A DNA stretch of 46,852 nt from positions 1 through 46,852 of the forward strand of contig JAFRRE010000114.1 in NCBI GenBank assembly GCA_017428285.1. The letters run 5' to 3'. Below, piece after piece: positions 1 through 8,675 of the stretch. The notes under the pieces were generated by a model. It worked only from the letters and a program-made list of their open reading frames with translations, was not told the DNA's origin and ran no database searches. Every line of letters starts with the position of its first letter. Positions within the stretch are counted from its first letter, which is position 1. A program made the translations under genes and the position numbers. This DNA is from Bacteroidales bacterium. GTDB lineage: Bacteria > Bacteroidota > Bacteroidia > Bacteroidales > F082.

Positions 1-495
1 GCCAAGCATTACAAAACCGGCGAGCCTATGCCCGACAGTCTCATCACCAAGATTGAGAACAGTGCTTTGTTCAACCAAGGCTTCATGACCACCGAACTCA
101 TCGCCGCCTCCATCCTCGACATGAAGTTCCACGAAATCACCTCCATCGACGAAATAAAAGCCCTTGACGTGGATGCTTTCGAGAAGCAGCAGATGGACGC
201 CATCGGCCTGATGCCCGAAATTCTGCCCCGTTACCGCTCAACCAACTTCAGCCATATCTTCAATGGGGGCTATAGCGCCGGCTACTATGCCTACACTTGG
301 GCTGAGGTGTTGGACAAAGATGCCTTCAACTACTTCAAAAGTTCGGGCAACCTCTTCAATCCTGAGCTTGCAGCTTCGTTCCGTAAGAACTGCCTGCAAG
401 AATGCGGCAACGATGAAGGCATGGTGCAATACCGCAAGTTCCGTGGCCAAGACCCTGACTATGAGCCTTATCTGAAGGCCCGTGGACTGAAATAA
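1..495 (+). CDS. M3 family oligopeptidase / dipeptidyl carboxypeptidase, C-terminal part (5' end outside window)
   Basis: The reading frame is open from base 1 and ends at TAA 493-495, so only the last 164 codons are present. The segment with FSHIFNGGYSAGYYAYTWAE, followed by LDKDAF and a tail ending near YLKARGLK, is the typical C-terminal substrate-pocket region of M3 zinc oligopeptidases (Dcp/OpdA type). The GY(S/A)AGYY loop lines the active site in this family. The HExxH zinc motif would lie upstream of the window, so activity cannot be judged here. An internal ATG at 28 is not a likely start because the homologous sequence continues through it. These enzymes cleave short peptides, as cytoplasmic or periplasmic forms. 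A terminator follows and the next gene is convergent. Confidence 0.9.
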   Translation, partial: AKHYKTGEPMPDSLITKIENSALFNQGFMTTELIAASILDMKFHEITSIDEIKALDVDAFEKQQMDAIGLMPEILPRYRSTNFSHIFNGGYSAGYYAYTWAEVLDKDAFNYFKSSGNLFNPELAASFRKNCLQECGNDEGMVQYRKFRGQDPDYEPYLKARGLK

Positions 496-497
496 TG

Positions 498-571
498 TTG
501 TAAGGCTATCGTAAGCACGGCAGCCCATGCGAAATCCGCACAGCGGTTGCCACAATGTGACGGCCTTACAA
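498..571. repeat. 74-bp element with 9-bp perfect inverted ends
   Basis: TTGTAAGGC at 498-506 is the exact reverse complement of GCCTTACAA at 563-571. The element starts two bases after the peptidase stop codon and ends just before the terminator. It could fold as one long-range stem or be a small dispersed palindromic element. No open frame lies inside. Whether it recurs elsewhere is unknown. Confidence 0.4.
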
Positions 572-577
572 ACAAAA

Positions 578-611
578 AAAATCCCGATGAACGATTGTCC
601 ATCGGGATTTT
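578..611. terminator. Bidirectional rho-independent terminator between convergent genes
   Basis: A perfect 12-bp stem (578-589 pairs with 600-611, core ATCCCGATG / CATCGGGAT) encloses a 10-base loop. An A-run on the left and a T-run on the right give the hairpin a U-tract in both directions. It separates the plus-strand M3 peptidase from the minus-strand capsule locus and probably ends both transcripts. Confidence 0.85.
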
Positions 612-633
612 CTATTTCCGCATCAGTTTACAT

Positions 634-1362
634 TCAGCCGACCAACTTCTTATTGTTTTCAATCAGCTGCTCAAGCCGCTCGATGTTTTTATTGCTTAAA
701 CGGATTTCAGGGAGAAAGCGCTCATAATTGCTGAGTCCATGCATGTCGGAACCCACATAATCATACAAGCCTTCTTTCAGCAAATACTGTGACTTGGCTA
801 CCGCATTACTTCCATAAGCACCCGCAAGCGACAATATATTCAATTGGAACTTGAATCTTTTATCTACCCATTTGAAATAATCATCCTTATTGGCATATTC
901 GTATCGCTCTGGATGTGCGATAACCGGTTGATAGTCAGAACACATGATCTCGTAAAGCATTTCGGAAACGCCTTGTTCGCACATCAAATAGGATGTTTCG
1001 CACAATACGTGGGTACCCTGCTTGTCCAACGTCAGGAAGCCTTGTTTGAAATGCTCCAAAAATCGGGCATCCATCATATACTCTCCAGCAATATGCAACT
1101 CAATGCCACACACCCTGGCGGCTTCTTCCTTGTAAGCTTCAAACTTGGCAGTAATCGTGGTGCGGTTGTTGTCGGGATAGTCTTTCATAAAATGGGGCGT
1201 CAGCACCATCTTCTTTATGCCATGCTCCTCAAGTTTCTTCAAAGCATGCAAGGATTTCTCCACTGTGGAAAAGCCATCGTCAACACCAGGAAGAAGGTGA
1301 CAATGCAGGTCTGTGGCACCCTTGAAAATGTCTTGGGGGAGTTTGTTACGGAAGCCAAACAT
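634..1362 (-). CDS. CpsB/YwqE-type tyrosine-protein phosphatase (PHP domain)
   Basis: This 242-residue protein matches the CpsB/CapC/YwqE family of manganese-dependent PHP phosphatases, which dephosphorylate the tyrosine-rich tail of capsule BY-kinases. The metal-binding motif TDLHCHLLPGVDDG lies at about residues 17-30, and further conserved segments include LTPHFM, a central GEYMMD segment, VIAHPERYEYA and YVGSDMHG near the C-terminus. Length is normal. It lies 10 bp downstream of the Wzc-like kinase gene, its expected substrate, and is the last gene of the capsule run before the terminator. The kinase/phosphatase cycle is known to tune polymer length and export in related systems; here it is inferred from context. 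Confidence 0.92.
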   Translation of the reverse strand: MFGFRNKLPQDIFKGATDLHCHLLPGVDDGFSTVEKSLHALKKLEEHGIKKMVLTPHFMKDYPDNNRTTITAKFEAYKEEAARVCGIELHIAGEYMMDARFLEHFKQGFLTLDKQGTHVLCETSYLMCEQGVSEMLYEIMCSDYQPVIAHPERYEYANKDDYFKWVDKRFKFQLNILSLAGAYGSNAVAKSQYLLKEGLYDYVGSDMHGLSNYERFLPEIRLSNKNIERLEQLIENNKKLVG

Positions 1363-1372
1363 AGACTATCTA

Positions 1373-3913
1373 TTATTCCTTACCGTCATCATGCATCTTG
1401 CTCACATGATTGCTAGAGTGAAGATGGTGATGGTGTTTCTTCTTGAAGATACGTTGATACCACTTCTTCTTCTTATGTTCTTCTTCATCACCATAGCCGT
1501 AGCCATATTCGCTGCCATAACCGTAGCCGTAACCGTAGCCGTAACCGTAGCCGTAACCATAACCATAATAGCCATAGCCACGTCTCTTCTTATTTACGCC
1601 ATTCAGAATTACGCAAATATTAGGATAAGTCTTGTCTTTATAGAATTTATCCACATCGAAGAGCAATCGCTTATCCGCCTTACCTGCCCTCAGCACCATG
1701 ATTGTAGTATCTGCCACGCGCTTCACAATGTCAGAGTCGGCTACCATACCCACAGGAACGTTATCCAAGAAGATATACTCATAACGTTTGCGTAGTTCAG
1801 CCATCATATCCTCCAAACGCGTGCTCATCAGCAACTCAGCAGGATTGGGTGGCACCGGGCCCGAGAAGATGATGTCGAGACCAGGAGTATTGACATCGGA
1901 ATGAATAATGTCGTCAATCGAATCGGTTTTACCAGACAGATAGTTGGAGACACCCGCTTTGGTAGAAACATCGAACACTTTGAACAAGGTACCCTTACGG
2001 ATATCCAAGTCAACCAGCACAGTCTTTCTCTTTGCCAAAGCGAAACTGGTGGCCAAATTGGTGGAGATAAATGTCTTTCCTGAAGAAACCATGAACGAGG
2101 TGAACATGATAGCATGGGCTCCTTCTTTCCTGTCTTTCATATACTCCAAACTAGATCGGATAAGTCGGAACGACTCGGAAAGTGAATCTCGGCCATTCTC
2201 ACGCACCCTGATGGCATATCCCTGCATATCCTTCTCAAACGGCACATCTCCAAGGAAGGGAACATTGGAAGCCTTTTGCACGTCCACCCTGTCATGAATT
2301 GTCGTATCAAGTAAATTCTTAAGTATCAAAATGACAATCGGAACAGCCAGACCAATAAGAATACCAATTATTGTCGATCTTCGTTCGTCTGGTGCAACTG
2401 GCGTGTAATAAGGATGTGCATAGTCAATCACTTTACCTGTAGCTTCCAGTTGGGGACTTGTCATCAGCAGCTCCTCACGCTTGGTTAGCAGCTGCAAATA
2501 AAGGCTTTCCTTGATGCCTTGCATACGCTCGACTGAGCCCAATTCCAACTGGGCAACAGGAACACTTTGGATTTGGGAATTGGCAATGTTCCGATCACGA
2601 TTTGCAGCATCGATACGATCTTCCAAACCTTGCAGATTGATCTCGAGAACTGCGACAATGCTGGCATGGAGATTCACCTGTTCTTCCATTAAATTCTGGG
2701 CAACCGGGTTATTGATCGTACCATCAGCCTTATATTTCTCAATTTTGACCAGGTTGTCATTGTATGTGTTGATAAGTGTAGAAGCCTCGGATGATACAGT
2801 AACCGCACCAATAGGAATCATCTGGTCTGTATTGTTCTTGGTAAAATTGAGCAGATATCGCACCATATCAGCTTGGGCATCCAACTTTTTCGCTTCTTCC
2901 GTCAATGCCGTACTGGCTGCCATATAGGCCTGACCATAGCTCTTCGTATCAATGATATTATGACTACGCTTGAAATCGACAAACACTTTTTCGTTTTCAT
3001 TGATGTCATTCATCAAATACTCGATACGTTCATTGATAAAATTCTCTGTATAGTCGAGCACACGTTGCTGGTCATCAATGGACTCTTGGTTATACACCTC
3101 CATCAAAGTGTTGAGCACATCAGCAGCGCGTAAAGGTGAGGTGTCGCTAACTGAAAGCCTCAGGACTGCATTACCTGCATTTTCCCTTCTCACAGAGATG
3201 CGTCCACGATAGATTGAAGCTACCGTCGAAATCGGACGATGGTTGACCGTAATGGCTACATCATAAAAGTCACCATATCGCCATGTAGGCTTCACAACAA
3301 CCTTGCCAACTGGAGATATTACGGTATCATTCAGGCGCACCGTCATTGCAGGAATATCGCCACCAAAATCATCAAGAACAACATGTTCCTTATCGACCGG
3401 CTTCACACTGAAAGAGGCTTTGGCCTGTTCATCCATCTCAGGAAAAACGACTTCAATTGGCGAATCCTTATAGAGATCCCTGTTACGCTTTGAGACTTTT
3501 GTCTTATAGGAATATGAAACATTCAGGTTCAATTCGCGCACCATACTTTCCATAATCGACTGAGAGGTCAAAACCATCATCTCATTGTTGATGGTGCTAA
3601 CAACAGGGCCACCTCCAAGGCTACCCAGCGCTGTAGAAGCACGAAGCGATTCCGAACCGCTGCTTGTCAACGAACTCTTAATCAGAATGGTCGCACTACT
3701 TGCATATATCCGTTCTTGCTTGCTGACGATGTAGTAAGCAACAACACCACCAATCAAAGCGCAAATGACAAACCAATGCAGGTTGCGCAATACCAGAAAG
3801 ACCAAATCCTTGAACTTAAAGCCGCTATTGGCGCTTTCATCAAAAAAAGTATTAATGTCTTCTGGCCTCTTGTTCGCGTTGTTGATATCGTTGGGATTGT
3901 TGTTAGTTGCCAT
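1373..3913 (-). CDS. Wzc-like polysaccharide co-polymerase with C-terminal BY-kinase
   Basis: This 846-residue inner-membrane protein has the Wzz/PCP-2a architecture. One membrane segment is at about 45-64, a long periplasmic coiled-coil region follows, a second membrane segment is at about 513-531, and a cytoplasmic tyrosine kinase completes it. Walker A is SSGKTF (610-615, similar to the Wzc-type variant), Walker A' is VLVDLDIRKG (632-641) and the Walker B-like segment is YIFLDN (713-718). The tail (780-807) is an extreme Gly-Tyr alternation, the presumed autophosphorylation cluster, followed by a Lys/His-rich end. It should control chain length and couple assembly to the OPX pore encoded just upstream. 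The phosphatase gene follows after 10 bp. The tail is encoded by in-frame 12-bp tandem repeats. Confidence 0.93.
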   Translation of the reverse strand: MATNNNPNDINNANKRPEDINTFFDESANSGFKFKDLVFLVLRNLHWFVICALIGGVVAYYIVSKQERIYASSATILIKSSLTSSGSESLRASTALGSLGGGPVVSTINNEMMVLTSQSIMESMVRELNLNVSYSYKTKVSKRNRDLYKDSPIEVVFPEMDEQAKASFSVKPVDKEHVVLDDFGGDIPAMTVRLNDTVISPVGKVVVKPTWRYGDFYDVAITVNHRPISTVASIYRGRISVRRENAGNAVLRLSVSDTSPLRAADVLNTLMEVYNQESIDDQQRVLDYTENFINERIEYLMNDINENEKVFVDFKRSHNIIDTKSYGQAYMAASTALTEEAKKLDAQADMVRYLLNFTKNNTDQMIPIGAVTVSSEASTLINTYNDNLVKIEKYKADGTINNPVAQNLMEEQVNLHASIVAVLEINLQGLEDRIDAANRDRNIANSQIQSVPVAQLELGSVERMQGIKESLYLQLLTKREELLMTSPQLEATGKVIDYAHPYYTPVAPDERRSTIIGILIGLAVPIVILILKNLLDTTIHDRVDVQKASNVPFLGDVPFEKDMQGYAIRVRENGRDSLSESFRLIRSSLEYMKDRKEGAHAIMFTSFMVSSGKTFISTNLATSFALAKRKTVLVDLDIRKGTLFKVFDVSTKAGVSNYLSGKTDSIDDIIHSDVNTPGLDIIFSGPVPPNPAELLMSTRLEDMMAELRKRYEYIFLDNVPVGMVADSDIVKRVADTTIMVLRAGKADKRLLFDVDKFYKDKTYPNICVILNGVNKKRRGYGYYGYGYGYGYGYGYGYGYGSEYGYGYGDEEEHKKKKWYQRIFKKKHHHHLHSSNHVSKMHDDGKE
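1521..1556. repeat. Three perfect 12-bp tandem repeats encoding the kinase Gly-Tyr tail
   Basis: The unit CCGTAGCCGTAA occurs three times without change (1521-1532, 1533-1544, 1545-1556), with degenerate copies on both sides across about 1497-1581. Each unit encodes four residues of alternating Tyr and Gly on the minus strand, so gain or loss of units keeps the reading frame. Confidence 0.85.
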
Positions 3914-3981
3914 AATAATATGTTGTTTAGATATATGGAGAGAATCCTTATAATTATTTAATGAAAAAACATTGCGTTAAA

Positions 3982-4791
3982 TCACCAAGTCCAATTTTCG
4001 AACAGTTTATAAAGTGTGACAACAGATACTGCCGAGGTAACCAAGCCAGTGATTGACGAAATGAAACCAAGAACCGTATTCAAATTGGCATTGAAGAACT
4101 TGTACGGGCGTTCCTCGGTGAAAATGATGTCATTCTGTTGAAGCACAAAAAACTCATCATTGAAAATATCTGTGGAACGAGGATCAAGATAATGTATCAC
4201 ACGTCTGCCATCCACTTCTCGCATTACCCCAATACGGTCACGTCGGGTATACCAGTCCAAACCACCAGCCAAAGCCAAGGCTTCAAGGAAGGTGCAACGC
4301 TCATTGGGAACATTGATCACCTTGCCGCCTGAACTGGATAACAAAAATATTTTAAAATTCAAGAAACGAGCTATCACAAAGGGGTCTTTAAGCTGTCCAT
4401 TACGTATGAGCTGCGCAGCAATGGTATCTTGCAGCTGCAAGCGCGTTAAGCCTTCAACATGGAGCTCACCCAACACAGGGAACCGAATATTACCATCAGA
4501 ATCAACAAGATAACCCGACATGGAAGAACCGCCAAGGCCACTATTGCTTTGTCCCATAGATTGAACGGCATTAAAAGGCTTGAGCAATTCATCATCCTTT
4601 CCTGTATTACTCAAAACCATAATTCTCAACTCATCGAAAGGAGCCACTGTGGCTTCTAACGACTTATTGAGGGGCAAACCGTCCTTGGGCATATCCTGCA
4701 GGTAACGGACACTCTTCGGCGTGACACATGATGATGCCGAAACAGCCAGTATTACTAAGAGAAAATAAAAGATAATTCTATTTGTTTTCAT
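3982..4791 (-). CDS. Polysaccharide export outer-membrane lipoprotein (Wza-like OPX)
   Basis: Starting at the ATG at 4791, the protein is 269 residues with a lipoprotein signal peptide and a cysteine at residue 22 (context AVSASSC). A poly-export domain (APFDELRIMV) and an SLBB-like segment (VPNERCTFLEALALAGG) follow, and a hydrophobic C-terminal stretch around 239-260 would form the outer-membrane helix. It forms the outer-membrane exit channel partnered with the Wzc-like protein, whose gene starts 69 bp downstream. An upstream in-frame TTG at 4824 is rejected because it falls inside a promoter match at 4822-4829 and would give a poor signal peptide. At 269 residues it is shorter than E. coli Wza (about 380), as is common in Bacteroidota. 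Confidence 0.92.
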   Translation of the reverse strand: MKTNRIIFYFLLVILAVSASSCVTPKSVRYLQDMPKDGLPLNKSLEATVAPFDELRIMVLSNTGKDDELLKPFNAVQSMGQSNSGLGGSSMSGYLVDSDGNIRFPVLGELHVEGLTRLQLQDTIAAQLIRNGQLKDPFVIARFLNFKIFLLSSSGGKVINVPNERCTFLEALALAGGLDWYTRRDRIGVMREVDGRRVIHYLDPRSTDIFNDEFFVLQQNDIIFTEERPYKFFNANLNTVLGFISSITGLVTSAVSVVTLYKLFENWTW

Positions 4792-4821
4792 CACTATAAG
4801 TATTTCTATCTCTTTGGGGTG

Positions 4822-4829
4822 CAAAATTA
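4822..4829 (-). promoter_or_regulatory. Candidate Bacteroidota -7 element for the OPX-kinase-phosphatase genes
   Basis: On the minus strand the sequence TAATTTTG fits TAnnTTTG. Transcription would begin near 4815, giving a leader of about 24 bases before the OPX start at 4791. This suggests the export-control trio can be transcribed separately from the genes upstream. I see no clear -33 TTTG box at the right spacing. Confidence 0.5.
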
Positions 4830-4881
4830 CAAATATTTTTCGGATAAAAAGGCATAAATATCACGGAAAAACGACAAAAAA

Positions 4882-5673
4882 TCAATTGAGCCACACCATC
4901 AATCCTTTCACCATATTTTTGGTTGATTGCGTGGCCTTTTCTTTGAGCCATTCGTCACGTCGGTCCGTCCAACGTTGGGGATGGGTTGTCATCATCAGCT
5001 GCTTAGGCAGTTTCTCCTTTTTGATGGCATCAATAACGTCGTCAGTACCATGGAAAACCAGCTCTTGCCGAATCCATTCATCCTGATAGATGGGCACTTT
5101 GTCACGCAAGCTCACATTGAAGCCATCCCATCGGCGGCCCGTATCGGTTAGATAGAAGACCGTTGAGAAATCGACATCAAAATATGGTTCACCGATAATG
5201 CCAAAATCATGATAGTCATACCGTTTCCATAGGTCGCGTCCGTCAAATTTGCTGCGCGGTGCACCATGCATACAGATGGTCTTCACAGGATAGAACTGTC
5301 GAAAATAGGCCAATTGCTTTTCGAAATGTTCGACAGATTTTTCCGCATTACCCCCACAAATGGCCATATCCTCGTAATGATAACCGATTTCGTGACCCAT
5401 TTCAGCAATGGCTTTTATGATTTCAGGCCTGTTGCTTTGCTCAACCACACGGAAATAGTATGACGCAACCAACCCTAATGAATGCTCGATTTTAGCAGTA
5501 GCAAGAGAGTTCTCGGCTTTCAAGTCCACATCGTGGCGAAGGATGACAAACCTAACACCGTTTAAAGACTCTTTTCCCAAACAGTATTGCTCAAATGTCA
5601 AAAAACGATAGCCTCCCTCTTTCAGGCCTTTAAGCAGCTCGGCATATTTCTTCAACGTGAAATCTCTGCTCAT
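4882..5673 (-). CDS. NodB-like polysaccharide deacetylase family protein
   Basis: The 263-residue protein has the divergent polysaccharide-deacetylase fold seen in many surface-polysaccharide clusters. The metal/catalytic motif LRHDVD is at about 45-50 and GHEIGYHYED at about 93-102, with ICMHGAPRSKFD further on. There is no signal peptide, so a cytoplasmic substrate (lipid-linked or nucleotide-linked N-acetyl sugar) is more likely than extracellular polymer. Its ATG overlaps the stop of the preceding DUF354 gene (ATGA at 5670-5673), so the two are translationally coupled. It is the last gene of a three-gene overlapping cassette. The exact substrate cannot be told. Confidence 0.8.
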   Translation of the reverse strand: MSRDFTLKKYAELLKGLKEGGYRFLTFEQYCLGKESLNGVRFVILRHDVDLKAENSLATAKIEHSLGLVASYYFRVVEQSNRPEIIKAIAEMGHEIGYHYEDMAICGGNAEKSVEHFEKQLAYFRQFYPVKTICMHGAPRSKFDGRDLWKRYDYHDFGIIGEPYFDVDFSTVFYLTDTGRRWDGFNVSLRDKVPIYQDEWIRQELVFHGTDDVIDAIKKEKLPKQLMMTTHPQRWTDRRDEWLKEKATQSTKNMVKGLMVWLN

Positions 5674-6755
5674 CTGAATTGGGATTGAAATTCAGGTTGA
5701 TCTATAATGGTTTGCCTGCTTTGGGGATAGTTCTCGACAAACCAAACCAAAAATCGGGTATAGTCGATTTTGGCGGCCAGCATACGTTGGCGGCGCAACT
5801 GCCACTCCCCTTTCAGGTCGGGCATAGACAACAACTCTTCAATTTTGGCGAAGAAAGCCTCATGATGCTCAGGCAGAAATGAATAGCACAAACCGTACTG
5901 CCGCTCCAATTCATTGGGCACCGACAATCGGCCTGCGAAACTGTTGCATTTGACTGCAGGAGTACCCAGCACCGCAGCCTCGGAAGTCATTGTCTGGCTA
6001 TCGCCCACAAACATCGTGGCATAATACATCAACGAATGCGCCTTATCGGGCGATACCGTCAACTGATAAGGCTTGAATTCATCATCTATGTTCCGCTCGG
6101 TAGTGATGAAGACCTTTCCAAGGGCTTGCAAACGTTCCACCAGCCGACGTTTGTTTTCGATGGACAAGCCCTCTGCACCAATGTCATGATGCGCCTTGAA
6201 GGCATTGAACCTCAAGATGAAATAGGGCTCTCCTTCCTCAACGCCTGCATCACGCAACACGCTCGGGTCGGGAGCAAACCAGTTCGGATGCAGATAAGCC
6301 ATCTCATGATAAGTACCTACATAGACAGCTTTGGAGGATTTTCGTTTGATGGCAGAAGGTGTCAGTATTGTGTCAGCAAAAGGATGCCCGAACTTGACAA
6401 ACAAAGGCTCCGCCTCATCGTCATCATCATCCAAAATGATGCTTTTCATCCTATTCAACCTGCTGACATGGGGAATATTAATCGATGAACCCAAACCAAT
6501 ATCCGTATGATGTTCACGAACAATCTTCAACAAACGCTTGTCATAAACCAACTGGTCCATACCCTTTTTCATAATACCGTCGTCTTTCTTGCCAATGTTG
6601 ACATATGGAATGCCATACAAATCAAGCAACTTCATCGCCGAAGGAATCTCCTTGACTACGACAAGCACTTCATGCCCCTTTTCGACCAGCATTTTATATG
6701 CATTGCGATACAAATGCACATGGGCTGGATGATTTATGTCGATTAAAATATTCAT
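5670..6755 (-). CDS. DUF354 family protein (UDP-GlcNAc 2-epimerase/GT-B-like)
   Basis: The 361-residue protein begins MNILIDINHPAHVHLYRN, the hallmark opening of DUF354 proteins, which have a GT-B-like fold related to UDP-GlcNAc 2-epimerases and glycosyltransferases. Further family-like stretches include GLGSSINIPHVSRLN, FILRFNAFKAHHD and the nucleotide-site-like GDSQTMTSEAAVLGTPAVKCN. Function is not established for the family; members recur in exopolysaccharide clusters beside deacetylases. It overlaps the FemAB-like gene upstream (ATGA at 6752-6755) and the deacetylase downstream by the same 4-bp arrangement, so all three are probably made in a fixed ratio. Confidence 0.82.
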   Translation of the reverse strand: MNILIDINHPAHVHLYRNAYKMLVEKGHEVLVVVKEIPSAMKLLDLYGIPYVNIGKKDDGIMKKGMDQLVYDKRLLKIVREHHTDIGLGSSINIPHVSRLNRMKSIILDDDDDEAEPLFVKFGHPFADTILTPSAIKRKSSKAVYVGTYHEMAYLHPNWFAPDPSVLRDAGVEEGEPYFILRFNAFKAHHDIGAEGLSIENKRRLVERLQALGKVFITTERNIDDEFKPYQLTVSPDKAHSLMYYATMFVGDSQTMTSEAAVLGTPAVKCNSFAGRLSVPNELERQYGLCYSFLPEHHEAFFAKIEELLSMPDLKGEWQLRRQRMLAAKIDYTRFLVWFVENYPQSRQTIIDQPEFQSQFR

Positions 6756-7753
6756 GCTTTCTTCAATACTTTTACGGCCATCTTACCGATACCAAACAGC
6801 AAGCGGTTGCACACATGGACATAGCGCCCATATTCCACTAATTCGCCTCCGAACTTCAACTTGAAATCACGAACACCATAGCCTCCGTCATCAGGTTTAC
6901 CGGCTCCCATGAAATCAAACCTGGGCATTCCCTCTCTTGCCGCACAACTAACACCGGCATAATTGACCATCACCGAAGGCGACAACGACTTGTAATTGTA
7001 GTCATCACCACATGCCAACCAGGCATAAACCGCCCTATGTTCCAAAGCCACACACACCAAACCGCCAAGTAATTGTCCTTCTGCGTTTTTGGCCACGAAA
7101 AACCGTGATGAAGGAATTGCTCTGAGCTTCTCAAAAAACTCGAATGGAAACAACGGCGTTTTAACCTTTATAGTATATAATTCCTCAAGCATCAAATACA
7201 GTTGCCTCAAATCATCCGCACTTGGGTTTTCATCGATGACAACGCCATTATCCAATGCTTTTTTGATATTGCGCTTTCTATTCCTATCCAACTTGCTATT
7301 AACCAAATCCATAGAAGTCGTATCCACTTGAACATCATAATGTGGTTCATAGCTGAACCCCGATTGTTCGAAAACCGTCCGCCAACGAGTATAGTCATTG
7401 AAATTACGGGTTTCGATGAATATCGCTTTTTTCCGAAGCCCCTTAATCAAAGCCGACAATAAAAAAGCAAGCTCTTCATCCGTAATCTCATCCGACAATA
7501 GCGGTCCTCCAACAACAATCGCCCTTCGGGAAAAAAACTGTTTTATCTTTCCTCCGTCTTTTTGAATATAGCCGACAACCAAGCCCCTCAGTTGTCCGTC
7601 TGACTCAACTGCAAATGCAAACGCCTCAAAAAAGGAAAGGTCTTTAAAAAACATATAAGCTTCCCTGGTTTGGAACCATGTCGCCATCGGCGATTGTTTC
7701 ACCAATTCCGACCACAATACCGGGTCAATGTGTTCACCATCAATGATTCTCAC
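6752..7753 (-). CDS. FemAB/GNAT-type acyl- or aminoacyl-transferase
   Basis: The 333-residue protein resembles the FemAB-like/BioF2-like GNAT superfamily found in polysaccharide clusters. Typical segments are SPMATWFQTREAYMFF near the N-terminus, LDRNRKRNIKKALDNGV in the middle, and GGLVCVALEHRAVYAWLACG with FDFMGAGKPDDGGYGVRDFKLKFGG written here only as short pieces: FDFMGAG, GVRDFKLKFGG. FemX-type enzymes move amino acids from aminoacyl-tRNA onto lipid-linked muropeptides; polysaccharide-cluster members probably acylate an amino sugar, an inference. The start is a GTG at 7753, overlapping the end of the GT4 gene by 14 bp; the next in-frame ATG would remove conserved N-terminal sequence. Confidence 0.8.
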   Translation of the reverse strand: MRIIDGEHIDPVLWSELVKQSPMATWFQTREAYMFFKDLSFFEAFAFAVESDGQLRGLVVGYIQKDGGKIKQFFSRRAIVVGGPLLSDEITDEELAFLLSALIKGLRKKAIFIETRNFNDYTRWRTVFEQSGFSYEPHYDVQVDTTSMDLVNSKLDRNRKRNIKKALDNGVVIDENPSADDLRQLYLMLEELYTIKVKTPLFPFEFFEKLRAIPSSRFFVAKNAEGQLLGGLVCVALEHRAVYAWLACGDDYNYKSLSPSVMVNYAGVSCAAREGMPRFDFMGAGKPDDGGYGVRDFKLKFGGELVEYGRYVHVCNRLLFGIGKMAVKVLKKA

Positions 7754-8675
7754 GTCTCAATACCCTTTCGTATATCTCAAAAAGTTGTTTTGCCACTAGT
7801 CGGTTATCCAAGCTGTCTGCCACTATCTTTTTTCTACCATCCGTCTTGCGCCCAAACGCAAATGCTTTCCCGAGAAGATTCGCCAAATCGTTCGGATTCC
7901 GGGAATCTGAAACAAAACAGCCTTCCAACCCCTCAACACGTTCCTTCACATCACCTACATCCACGCTCACTATAGGACAACCACAAGCCATGGCTTCCTT
8001 GATGACTTGAGGAGAACCTTCCGTCTGTGAGGTCATCAGGAAAGCATCAGCGGCACACATGAGCAGGGTCACTTCTTCTCTTGAATAACCTTTCAATTCG
8101 AGCAATTCCGTTTGATTATCATGCAAGCAGGCAACCGTATCTTTTGCCAACGGAGCGTTTTTCACCGGAATGTCAAATGCACCAGCAAAAAGAACATATT
8201 TCCTGTCATCCTGCAAGCCCATCTTCCGCCTTGACTCGGCTCTTTCTGTCAGCTGCAAGTCGGACAAGTCGATGCCACAAGGCAAGAGTATGTATTTCTT
8301 TTTTGGTTTGGCGATTTCCAATGTTTTCCGAGAAACAAACACATTCCATGCCGACAAGCGCATGGCCATTTTTGAAAAAGGCAAAACCTTTTTGTCGTTG
8401 ATGTCAGAACCATGATAGGTGGTCACAACAGGAACGTGGCGCTGCAAGTTGGCCAAAAGCCCTGACAAACCATAATGTGCATGGATGACATCTGGGCAAA
8501 ACGCCTTAATCTTCCTCTTCAGCAAAGGCAGATTCCTCAAATAGCCTAGCAACCCTTTGCCTTGCAATCCAAAGAACTCTATTGAGCAGCCCTGCTTTTT
8601 AAGTGCCTCGACCTGTTCGACAATGAAGGGTGCAAAACGGCCTTTGTTGAACGAAGCGACAACAAGTATTCTCAT
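7740..8675 (-). CDS. Glycosyltransferase family 4 (GT-B)
   Basis: This 311-residue protein opens MRILVVASFNKGRFAPFI, with VIHAHYGLSG at about 63-72, TTYHGSDIN at 85-93 and the retaining GT-B motif EGSPQVIKE at 219-227 followed by AMACGCPIVS. It is short for GT4 (commonly 350-400 residues), but both Rossmann halves and the double-Glu motif are present. It would add one sugar to the lipid-linked repeat unit at the inner face of the membrane. Its ATG overlaps the stop of the membrane GT-C gene (ATGA at 8672-8675). Donor and acceptor are unknown. Confidence 0.9.
   Translation of the reverse strand: MRILVVASFNKGRFAPFIVEQVEALKKQGCSIEFFGLQGKGLLGYLRNLPLLKRKIKAFCPDVIHAHYGLSGLLANLQRHVPVVTTYHGSDINDKKVLPFSKMAMRLSAWNVFVSRKTLEIAKPKKKYILLPCGIDLSDLQLTERAESRRKMGLQDDRKYVLFAGAFDIPVKNAPLAKDTVACLHDNQTELLELKGYSREEVTLLMCAADAFLMTSQTEGSPQVIKEAMACGCPIVSVDVGDVKERVEGLEGCFVSDSRNPNDLANLLGKAFAFGRKTDGRKKIVADSLDNRLVAKQLFEIYERVLRRENH

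Noticed and set aside
610..615. Apparent departure of the kinase Walker A from the usual GxGKS form (residue numbers of the Wzc-like protein)
   Set aside because: The SSGKTF form is close to the Wzc-type P-loop, which also reads x-x-GKTF, so it is not a sign of an inactive kinase.
1497..1581. Regular short repeats that could suggest a CRISPR array
   Set aside because: The units are 12 bp, contiguous, without spacers, and encode the Gly-Tyr tail of the kinase.
4792..4824. Upstream extension of the OPX protein to a TTG codon
   Set aside because: It overlaps the promoter match and spoils the lipoprotein signal peptide.
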